A stretch of DNA of 10,892 bases from Rubrivivax sp. Its GTDB lineage: Bacteria > Pseudomonadota > Gammaproteobacteria > Burkholderiales > Burkholderiaceae. Under the pieces are notes generated by a model. That model was not told where the DNA came from. It worked only from the letters and a program-made list of their open reading frames with translations, and did not search any database. The position numbers and the translations under genes are program-made. Shown piece after piece: positions 5,550-10,892 of this stretch (the stretch's first letter is position 1; the number at the start of each line of letters is the position of its first letter). Where the stretch lies: the NCBI GenBank assembly GCA_004211235.1, contig SEEY01000075.1:1-10892 (forward strand). Reading direction: 5' to 3'.

Positions 5550-5649
5550 GCACCTGCAGCACGGCCTGTGTCGCAGCCAGGTCGCAACGAATCTTTTCGA
5601 AGGCATGGGCGATCTTCAAGAGGTGCTCTTGCAGCGCCTTCTCGTTCAT
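5389..5649 (-). CDS. Small helical protein, 86 aa, antisense to the pR operon
   Basis: ATG 5649 is preceded by GAGGGGGG, and the protein has balanced, helical composition (MNEKALQEHLLKIAHAFEKI, then ETHPNPELARQGVHDELERW), which argues for real coding. It runs against the rightward operon and overlaps the 126-aa gene tail-to-tail by 161 bases. The family was not recognised. A hairpin at 5665-5689 lies just upstream of its start and might regulate it; no good sigma-70 promoter is obvious. It could be a separately expressed 'moron'-type gene. Confidence 0.6.
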   Translation of the reverse strand: MNEKALQEHLLKIAHAFEKIRCDLAATQAVLQVLIETHPNPELARQGVHDELERWIAAGLASAIGDGGVASFQKLQRFLADTRSQT

Positions 5650-5664
5650 GGGAGCCCCCCTCTG

Positions 5665-5689
5665 GCTTGCGGTTGTGGTAACTGCAAGC
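5665..5689. other. Inverted repeat upstream of the antisense gene
   Basis: GCTTGCGG (5665-5672) and CTGCAAGC (5682-5689) pair with one G-T mismatch across a 9-base loop. There is no T run on either strand. It may be a protein-binding site or a 5' leader hairpin for the minus-strand gene starting at 5649. The remaining bases up to 5790 hold only the ribosome site of the CII-like gene. Confidence 0.4.
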
Positions 5690-5790
5690 GTATCCGACGC
5701 GAGGCAGCGGCCTGTCTCCCTGTGTGTTCATGCCGCCAGTCTCGTGGCGTGCGTCATTTCAAACCATCAAAAATCACTGAGGAGGCTGCG

Positions 5791-6297
5791 ATGAACGTCG
5801 CTGATGCCTGCAACGCGACCGTCCACGAATACGACGGCGGCGCTGATTCCCTGGGCCCTCGCATTGGCAAGCGTGGCACGTCGCTCAGTGCCGAGGTGCA
5901 GGTGCGCTCGGCTACCGATGTGGCCGCCATGCTTGAGGCCGGCCGCACGGTGCCCAAGTTCGGGCTGCTGGACGGCATGAAGGTGATGCGGCTCACGGGC
6001 GACCTTCGCATCCTGAACGCGATGGCGGTCGAGCTGGGCTGCATGGTGGTGAAGCTGCCGGCGCTGGGTGACGAGGACGGCCCGGCTGCCACCGAGGTGG
6101 CCGAGGTGGCCAAGGGCTTCAGCGACCTGATGGCGGGCGTTGTGGTGTCGCTGGCGGACCACCGCATCACCGACCGCGAGCTGCGCGAGGTGGACCGGCA
6201 GGTGGGGCTGCTGGTGGCCACCACGCAGCGCCTGCTGGGCAGCCTGGCTCGCATGAATGCCGAGCTGCGGGCGACCGCACCAGGTGCGGCGCCGTGA
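5791..6297 (+). CDS. CII-like phage regulator (Phage_CP76 type), 168 aa
   Basis: ATG 5791 has a strong GAGGAGG ribosome site. The N-terminal GGADSLGPRIGKRGTSLSAE (16-35) matches the 'GG.eaLA..iGks.gtLsnkv' helix-turn-helix of phage regulatory CII proteins of the P2/186 type. RLTGDLRILNAMAVELGCMV (67-86) is the usual 'TgD.rilha.a.elG' segment, and LADHRITDRELREVDRQV (121-138) fits the C-terminal 'DG.it..E' helix. Such proteins activate transcription of the repressor for establishment of lysogeny. It lies after cro as cII does in lambda-like phages. Its stop overlaps the next start as GTGA. Confidence 0.75.
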   Translation: MNVADACNATVHEYDGGADSLGPRIGKRGTSLSAEVQVRSATDVAAMLEAGRTVPKFGLLDGMKVMRLTGDLRILNAMAVELGCMVVKLPALGDEDGPAATEVAEVAKGFSDLMAGVVVSLADHRITDRELREVDRQVGLLVATTQRLLGSLARMNAELRATAPGAAP

Positions 6298-6602
6298 CAG
6301 GTCGCACCTCCGCGAGCTGGCCCGACGCGCGAACCTTGCCTGAACGGGCGCCGCTGACGGACCACGACCCCACCGAGCGCCTGGGCGCCGAGGACATGGC
6401 GGCGCTGCATGCCGAGCAGCTGCTCAACGCCGCGATGCTGGACCACCAGCGCGCCGCCGGCGCCGCCCAGGCCAGCGCGCCGGGTGTTTGCACGAACTGC
6501 GGCGACGAGTGCCTGCCGATGGCGGTGTACTGCGATGACGACTGCCGCGGCGACCACGAGGCGCGTGTGCAAACGCTGCGGCGGCAGGGGCTGGGCCGGT
6601 GA
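6294..6602 (+). CDS. C4 zinc-ribbon phage protein (DksA/TraR-like finger), 102 aa
   Basis: The start codon is GTG 6294, overlapping the cII-like stop as GTGA. The N-terminal 60 residues are Ala-rich and helical (LGAEDMAALHAEQLLNAAML). The C-terminal part carries VCTNCGDECLP and YCDDDCRGDHE, with C66, C69, C80 and C84 as likely zinc ligands and C73 and H88 nearby. This resembles the small C4 finger of TraR/DksA-like prophage proteins, but no acidic coiled-coil tip is evident, so an effect on RNA polymerase is only a possibility. The stop overlaps the primase start, again as GTGA, so the three genes are coupled. Confidence 0.7.
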   Translation: MTGRTSASWPDARTLPERAPLTDHDPTERLGAEDMAALHAEQLLNAAMLDHQRAAGAAQASAPGVCTNCGDECLPMAVYCDDDCRGDHEARVQTLRRQGLGR

Positions 6603-9271
6603 GCGTTGTTGTGATGTCTGCATCGGCGCTGCGGTCGGCGCTGGCCTCGCGAGTCGATTCACTGCCCGAGGCAATGCGCTCACGGCCGCAGTGGCTTTTG
6701 TGGAAGCTGACGCCGCCGAAGGCGCCGGGCGCCAAACAGGGCAAGCTGCCGTACTACGTGAACGGTGAGCCTCGGGGCTGGCCGCAGGGGCAGCCTCGTG
6801 ATGAGCGGGGCCAGATCGCGCGAGACGAGCAGGGCAGGGTACAGCCGACGCCCGAGCACCCCAACGTGGCCCAGGGCCACGAGCTGGACCGCGCGGCGCT
6901 GGTGTCGTTCGCCCAGGCCGTCGAGGTGTTCAAGCGCAAGCCGGCTTATGCCGGCATCGGCTTCGCCTTCCTGCCCGGTGATGGGCTGATTGGCGTGGAT
7001 ATCGACGGCGCAATCGACCCGGCCACGGGGGAGATGTCGCAGCTGTGCCAGGACGTAATGGCCCTATGCCCGAGCTTCACCGAGGTGAGCGTGTCGGGAA
7101 CGGGCATCCACGTGATCCTGGCCGGCGAGGTCGACGGATTCAAGGACGACCCGATTGGCCTCGAGGTGTACTGCGGCCGTCAGTTCTTCACCTGCAGCGG
7201 CGTCGTTTGCAGCGAGGTGCGAGAAGTTGCCCCGGCCGACACCGAGGCGCTGCAGACGATGCGCGAGTGGGTCGAGCAGAGCAAGGCGCAGCAGTTGGCC
7301 GAGAAGGATGCGGCACGGGCGGCCGCTGCACTGCCGCCGGCGCCGCGCCCCGCTCCCCCTGCCGGTCAGGCTTCAGGGCCGGCCAGTGGCAAGACGGACT
7401 TTCGCGCCGTGAACGATGCGGCCCTTCGGCACCTGGGCGCTTGGGTGACGACGTTGCTGCCTGCAGCGCGGCCGTATCGCAATGACGAAGGCGGCGAGGG
7501 CTACCGGGTGACCAGCAAGGATCTCGGCCGGGCGCTGCAGGAAGACCTGGCCATCATGCCGAAGGGGATCAACGACTTCGGCACCGAAGAGAAGCTGACG
7601 GCGGTTGACCTGGTGATGCGCGAGCGTGGCTGCCCGGCTCGGGAAGCGCTGCACTGGCTGGCCCCGCTGGTGGGCGTGACGCTGACGCCGCCGAAGCGGC
7701 AGAACGGCGCAGGCGGCGCCGGAGCTGGCGGACGCCCCGAACCTCAGCCCGAGGGCGAAGCGCGGCGTGATGACCCGGCTGGCCCGGCTGTTGCCGACGA
7801 TGTCGAAGCAGGACAGGGGGCCGCAGAAAACGCCGACTCTCCCCCGCGCAAGGGAGGGGGGCGCGGCGGCAAGGGCAAGAAGGACAAGGTCGTCGACCCG
7901 CTGAAGCTGGACACGCTGTTCAAGGACTACGCCTACCAATACGGGTCCGATATCGCGTGGTGCGTCAGCCGGCTCAAGCCGGTGAAGATCGCCAACCTCC
8001 GGCACACCTTTGGCGGCGATGCGGTGCGGGTGTGGATGGCGCATGACGAGCGCCGCATGGTGGAGGAGGAGCACGTTGTCTTCGAGCCCGGCGCCGAGCT
8101 GGGGCCTGACTACATCAACCTGTATGCGGGCATGCCGCTGGAGCCGCTGAAGGGCGACGTGGCGCCGATGCTGGAGCTGCTGCGCTGGCTGTGCGCTACG
8201 TCGGAAGCGCCAGGCATGGAGGCCAACGACATTGCCGATTGGGTGCTGCGCTGGTGCGGGCTGCTGGTGCAGCGCCCGGGCGTGAAGATGAAGTCGGCGC
8301 TGGTGTTCCACGGCCCGCACGGCACGGGCAAGAACCTGTTCTTCGACGTGCTGCGCGACCTGTTCGGCGACTACGGCGTGATGGTGGGCCAGACCGAGAT
8401 CGAGGACAAGTACAACACCTGGCTCTCGGGAAAGATGCTGATCATTGGCGACGAGGTGGTCAGCAGCGGGGAGATGTTCCACGCGAAGAATCGGCTGAAG
8501 TGGATCATCACGCAGACGACCAAGATCCCGATCCGTGCCATGCACATGGACACGCGCTGGGAGAGCAACCACGCGAACCTGATCTTCCTGTCGAACGAGG
8601 TGATGCCGCTGGCGTTGGAAGAGGGCGACCGGCGCTTCCTGGTGGTCTACACGCCGAACAAGGAACGCGGCGACCTGTATGCACGGGTTCGCGAGTTCCT
8701 GGACAACGACGGCGCGCGGAAGTGGCTGCATCACCTGCAGACGATTCCGCTCGATGACTTCGACCCAGGCGACGTGCCGCCGCTGACACGCGCGAAGCAG
8801 GACCTGATCGAGCTGGGCTACCGCGCCTCGGAGCGCTTCGTGCACGAGTGGCTGGGCGGCTTCGTCGACCTGCCGATGGTGGCGTGCAGCTCGGAGCAGC
8901 TGTATCGCGTGTACCGGCTCTGGTGTGACCGCTCGGGTGAGCGCTTCGCCGACAACCGCTCGAAGTTCACCTCCACGGTGAAGGCGTTTGCAGCGAAGCA
9001 GGTGGAGCTGGATGGCGAGGGCAAGGAACGCGCGCCGCCGCTGACGCTTCGCGACTTCACTGGCCCGCACCCCGACTACCCCAACGACCCCTCGCGCCGC
9101 AAGAGCTGGCGGATCTGGCTGCCGCGTGGCTGCGGGCCGAAGGATGACGAGGTGGGGCGAGGCCTGGCTTGGGACACGCAGGGCCATTGGGCAGCCTCGG
9201 TGGTGAAGGACTTCGCCAAGCACATGCGGGCGTTCTCCGGGCGACATGAAGAACCGGATGACGAGTCATGA
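6599..9271 (+). CDS. Primase-polymerase/helicase replication protein, 890 aa
   Basis: The start is GTG 6599, overlapping the preceding stop; ATG 6614 is an alternative. Residues about 20-230 form a primase-polymerase domain: GVDIDGAID with D134 and D136, VSGTGIH with H171, and LEVYCGRQFFT (188-198) are its three active-site motifs. After a Pro/Ala linker (about 240-262) a small helical domain follows (266-360), then a Gly/Lys-rich low-complexity linker (about 362-428). The C-terminal half is a DUF5906-type helicase with Walker A GPHGTGKN (572-579, K578) and Walker B MLIIGDE (613-619), followed by TTKIPIRAMHMDTRWE and FLSNE, the sensor region. It would prime and unwind DNA at the phage origin. 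The candidate origin lies just downstream. Confidence 0.9.
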   Translation: MSVVVMSASALRSALASRVDSLPEAMRSRPQWLLWKLTPPKAPGAKQGKLPYYVNGEPRGWPQGQPRDERGQIARDEQGRVQPTPEHPNVAQGHELDRAALVSFAQAVEVFKRKPAYAGIGFAFLPGDGLIGVDIDGAIDPATGEMSQLCQDVMALCPSFTEVSVSGTGIHVILAGEVDGFKDDPIGLEVYCGRQFFTCSGVVCSEVREVAPADTEALQTMREWVEQSKAQQLAEKDAARAAAALPPAPRPAPPAGQASGPASGKTDFRAVNDAALRHLGAWVTTLLPAARPYRNDEGGEGYRVTSKDLGRALQEDLAIMPKGINDFGTEEKLTAVDLVMRERGCPAREALHWLAPLVGVTLTPPKRQNGAGGAGAGGRPEPQPEGEARRDDPAGPAVADDVEAGQGAAENADSPPRKGGGRGGKGKKDKVVDPLKLDTLFKDYAYQYGSDIAWCVSRLKPVKIANLRHTFGGDAVRVWMAHDERRMVEEEHVVFEPGAELGPDYINLYAGMPLEPLKGDVAPMLELLRWLCATSEAPGMEANDIADWVLRWCGLLVQRPGVKMKSALVFHGPHGTGKNLFFDVLRDLFGDYGVMVGQTEIEDKYNTWLSGKMLIIGDEVVSSGEMFHAKNRLKWIITQTTKIPIRAMHMDTRWESNHANLIFLSNEVMPLALEEGDRRFLVVYTPNKERGDLYARVREFLDNDGARKWLHHLQTIPLDDFDPGDVPPLTRAKQDLIELGYRASERFVHEWLGGFVDLPMVACSSEQLYRVYRLWCDRSGERFADNRSKFTSTVKAFAAKQVELDGEGKERAPPLTLRDFTGPHPDYPNDPSRRKSWRIWLPRGCGPKDDEVGRGLAWDTQGHWAASVVKDFAKHMRAFSGRHEEPDDES

Positions 9272-9408
9272 GCTGCTGCAACTGTTTCGCCGCCCGTTTC
9301 ACCGCAAACCCGCGCCGTTGCGTCGTTTCGGCTGTTTCACCGCTCCCGCCCGTGTGCGTGTGTAGAGGGCCGCCGTTCATTAATCAACGCATGTTTTTGG
9401 CCTCATGA
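9268..9408 (+). CDS. Possible small Cys-rich ORF, 46 aa, inside the repeat region
   Basis: ATG 9268 overlaps the primase-helicase stop as ATGA, the coupling style used throughout the window. The product would start MSCCNCFAARF and hold six Cys in total. Its codons run through the left arm of the large inverted repeat, and the composition may simply reflect the repeat. No domain is recognised. Either a tiny gene or a by-product of the repeat. Confidence 0.3.
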   Translation: MSCCNCFAARFTANPRRCVVSAVSPLPPVCVCRGPPFINQRMFLAS

Positions 9409-9476
9409 GGTGGGGCTGGCTGAAACGGCTGAAACCAAGCAACGGCGGGCCTTGCAGCTGAAACAGATGCTGAAAC
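9284..9476. repeat. Mirrored GTTTC/GAAAC array, candidate replication origin
   Basis: GTTTC occurs at 9284, 9296, 9325 and 9334; its complement GAAAC at 9422, 9431, 9460, 9472 and 9480. Spacings are 12-29-9 on the left and 9-29-12 on the right, so the two arms are mirror images around about 9380. Between the inner units the arms also share GCCGTTGC. The centre holds ATTAAT (9379-9384) in a small AT-rich patch, and CCTCATGAGG (9401-9410) is a perfect palindrome. Location directly after the primase-helicase gene suggests an origin with iteron-like binding sites. A cruciform or regulatory role is the alternative. Confidence 0.6.
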
Positions 9477-9501
9477 GGTGAAACAGAGAGAGGGGTTGGG
9501 A

Positions 9502-9984
9502 ATGGGAAAGATTCGAAGCACGAACGAGCCAGCTTGGACGCCTGATGTGGCCTATGCGGTGCCTCATCACATTGCCGACGTGCTGGATAACTGGGGGCGA
9601 TGGGCTGCGCCGCGATTCGGCGTGTCTCGCCACACGCACTACATGTTCCGGGGCGCCAAGTCAGGCTCTCGCGGCGAGATCCTGGGCATGGTGACCCCCG
9701 CTGTGTTGGTGCGGGTGGACCCGGCCCAGGCTTGGCGGATGGAGCTGGTTGTTTGCGCCGCCGAGTTCCTGCCGCAGTGGCGCCAGCTGCTGGTGGCGCA
9801 CTACGCGTTGGGCACGGACCCGCGGTCGACGTGCCGCACGTTATCGATTCAGCGCGGCGACTATGAGCACCAGGTGCATGACGCGTCTTTCTATGCCCAC
9901 GCTCGATTCGAGCGCGGCAGTCCATCGCAACGAACTGATTGCGTTGTGGTGGACGCATCGTTAGACTTCGGCCCTAACAATTGA
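9502..9984 (+). CDS. Putative Q-like late antiterminator, 160 aa
   Basis: ATG 9502 follows GAGAGGGG; a GTG at 9478 in the same frame is less likely because it lies in the repeat. VLDNWGRWAAPRFG (27-40) resembles the N-terminal 'L.nWGrW' motif of phage antitermination Q proteins. QWRQLLVAHYALGTDPRSTC followed by RTLSIQRGDYEHQVHDASFY (92-131) resembles the sigma-region-4-like 'l..hY......a..l.is...y...l..A' segment found in several of them. As the last gene of the rightward early operon, followed by a strong terminator and a late gene, it fits Q by position. The sequence match is weak, so treat the name as provisional. Confidence 0.5.
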   Translation: MGKIRSTNEPAWTPDVAYAVPHHIADVLDNWGRWAAPRFGVSRHTHYMFRGAKSGSRGEILGMVTPAVLVRVDPAQAWRMELVVCAAEFLPQWRQLLVAHYALGTDPRSTCRTLSIQRGDYEHQVHDASFYAHARFERGSPSQRTDCVVVDASLDFGPNN

Positions 9985-10008
9985 TCCCTTGGAGCTCTTC
10001 GTGAGTGA

Positions 10009-10028
10009 CAGCTGCCGATAGGCGGCTG
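10009..10028. other. Hairpin between Q-like gene and terminator
   Basis: CAGCTGCC and GGCGGCTG pair over eight positions with one G-T pair around a GATA loop, without a T run. A second small inverted repeat, GTTAG and CTAAC at 9960-9978, overlaps the end of the Q-like gene. If the gene is an antiterminator, this segment would be the place for its loading site, but no known element is recognised. Confidence 0.35.
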
Positions 10029-10051
10029 CCGCACGGATGAGATTCAGAAAC

Positions 10052-10085
10052 AAAGCCCGCTAGGCCTCATGCCAGCGGGCTTTTT
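10052..10085 (+). terminator. Strong Rho-independent terminator before late genes
   Basis: AAAGCCCGCT (10052-10061) and AGCGGGCTTT (10074-10083) form a perfect 10-bp stem with a 12-base loop, followed by TTTTT in total. It separates the early rightward operon from the late-type gene starting at 10103 and is a plausible target for antitermination, like tR' in lambda. Its stem core matches the terminator at 2557-2580. Confidence 0.85.
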
Positions 10086-10102
10086 GCATTGGAGCGTTCC
10101 CC

Positions 10103-10840
10103 TTGTTCCCCGGCATCTCGGTTCAGCATGACTTTGACAAGCTGGAGCGATGGGCCGGAGGCATGTCCGCAGAGCAGGTGCCGTTTGCATCTGCGCTCGC
10201 GCTGACGTGGACGGGGCAGGACGTGAAAAAGGAGATCGACGGGTTGTTGCCCCAGGTCTTCGACAACCCCACGGCGTACACGCAAGCGGGCTTCCGCCTG
10301 TACCCAGCGACCAAGCGCAACTTGCGTGCGCTGGTGACGTTTCGCGAGGACGCGCGGCACTTCCTCAATGCGCAGGTCACCGGTGGCCAACGCACGATGA
10401 AGGCGCTGGAGCGTGCGCTTCAGGCGACCAAGGCCCTGCCTCCCGGAATGATGGCAGTGCCAGGGCAGGGCGCACGGCTGGACCGTTATGGCAACGTGGA
10501 CCGCGGCCAGGTGGTGCAGGTGTTGTCGCAGCTGCGGATCACCATGACGGCGGGCTATTCCCGCAACATGAGTCATGACGCCCGCACCGCCATCCGCGCA
10601 CAGAAGCGGGCAGGGGGTCGCTTCTTCGTCGCGCGTGCAGGGTCAGGTCTGCACGCTGGCGTCTACCAGCGTGAGCTAGTGGGCCGCAACATCACGCCGG
10701 TCTTCCTCTTCGTGCGCAGCGCCAGCTACAAGGTGCGCCTGCCCGTCGACGAGATTGCACGTCGCGTCATCGACCTGCGCCTGCAGAGCAACTGGGCCTC
10801 GGCCTGGCAGCGTGCCCTCAGCACTGCGAAGCGCGCGTGA
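10103..10840 (+). CDS. Conserved prophage protein of unknown function, late-type, 245 aa
   Basis: The likely start is TTG 10103 with TTGGAG eight bases upstream; the first ATG would come only at residue 21 and cut conserved sequence. I recall related prophage proteins with the same succession of blocks: AYTQAGFRLYPATKRNLRA (58-76), FLNAQVTGGQRTMKALERAL (87-106), LPPGMMAVPG, LDRYGNVDRGQVVQVLSQ (126-143) and ITPVFLFVR near the C-terminus. They are usually annotated as hypothetical or vaguely as tail or virion-assembly proteins. The protein is soluble, basic and has no membrane segment. It is the first gene past the early terminator, consistent with late expression. Its stop overlaps the next start as TGATG. 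Confidence 0.65.
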   Translation: MFPGISVQHDFDKLERWAGGMSAEQVPFASALALTWTGQDVKKEIDGLLPQVFDNPTAYTQAGFRLYPATKRNLRALVTFREDARHFLNAQVTGGQRTMKALERALQATKALPPGMMAVPGQGARLDRYGNVDRGQVVQVLSQLRITMTAGYSRNMSHDARTAIRAQKRAGGRFFVARAGSGLHAGVYQRELVGRNITPVFLFVRSASYKVRLPVDEIARRVIDLRLQSNWASAWQRALSTAKRA

Positions 10841-10892
10841 TGGCTGCCCTTCACCACACCACGCCGGCCCGGCCCGCCCGCCAGGGCCGCCC
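10840..10892 (+). CDS. Start of next late-type gene, partial (17 codons)
   Basis: ATG 10840 overlaps the previous stop by one base (TGATG) and the frame stays open to the window end. The peptide begins MAALHHTTPARPARQGR. Too little is present to name it; coupling with the preceding gene suggests the same late operon. Confidence 0.45.
   Translation, partial: MAALHHTTPARPARQGR

Noticed and set aside
4907..5731. 274-aa minus-strand open frame opposite cro
   Set aside because: Arg- and Ser-rich shadow translation. It overlaps cro and the 86-aa gene in another frame and has no motif.
5754..6683. 309-aa minus-strand open frame opposite the CII-like and zinc-ribbon genes
   Set aside because: Low-complexity Ala/Arg/Ser/Pro composition, no ribosome site and no domain; the plus-strand genes have good starts and recognisable motifs.
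7373..9247. Long 624-aa open frame on the minus strand across the primase-helicase gene
   Set aside because: It is an antisense shadow of a GC-rich gene: composition is dominated by His, Arg, Gln, Val and Ala and no domain is visible, while the plus strand carries clear primase and helicase motifs.
9284..9484. CRISPR array or transposon ends as explanation of the repeats
   Set aside because: Units are only 5-10 bp with unequal spacing and opposite orientations, there are no spacers of constant length, no transposase and no target duplication.
10009..10050. tRNA or other structured RNA gene between the Q-like gene and the terminator
   Set aside because: Only one 8-bp hairpin with a 4-base loop is present, with no T-loop or anticodon arm.

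Overview
The window looks like the early-control and replication region of a temperate phage integrated in a high-GC proteobacterium. Burkholderiales (Comamonadaceae-like) is my guess from the GC-rich sequence and from the style of the repressor, CII and primase proteins; no host gene or tRNA is visible to confirm it. Gene order follows the lambda immunity plan: leftward early operon, pL/OL, terminator, two accessory genes, repressor, OR/pR, cro, a small gene, cII, a zinc-ribbon gene, a primase-helicase, a Q-like gene, an intrinsic terminator, and the first late-type genes.

Left arm (1-2512, mostly minus strand). A promoter at 2484-2512 drives small phage genes of 63 and 161 aa. Further left lie a one-TM protein, a Cys-rich zinc protein, a 28-aa lipoprotein, a 105-aa protein and the start of an ASCH-like protein. 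The last five are joined by ATGA or TTGA stop-start overlaps. A plus-strand pair (1382-1871) interrupts this arm: a two-TM membrane protein and a small helical protein.

Immunity region (2484-4892). A repressor (CI-like, without a visible LexA/S24 protease domain) is transcribed leftward and followed by two overlapping genes. The first is a HipA-like kinase-fold protein with an apparently altered catalytic loop. The second is an unrecognised 286-aa partner. An intrinsic terminator ends the unit just before pL. The pair sits where lambda carries rexA/rexB, so it would probably be expressed in the lysogen. Near-identical 12-bp operator motifs (consensus CAAAACGTGTAA) occur at pL and at the repressor/cro region, about 2.35 kb apart. 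Both early promoters read TTGAC-N(18)-TGTAAT counted from TTGAC (17-bp spacer between hexamers).

Right arm (4892-10085, plus strand). It holds a Cro/YdaS-like protein, an unknown gene, a CII-like regulator, a C4 zinc-ribbon protein and an 890-aa primase-polymerase/helicase, the last ones coupled by GTGA overlaps. A minus-strand 86-aa gene (5389-5649) lies inside this arm against the direction of transcription. Downstream of the helicase gene there is a mirrored array of GTTTC/GAAAC repeats with matching 12-29-9 spacings around an AT core, a good candidate replication origin. A Q-like antiterminator candidate and a strong terminator follow, then a conserved late phage protein with a TTG start and the first codons of another gene.
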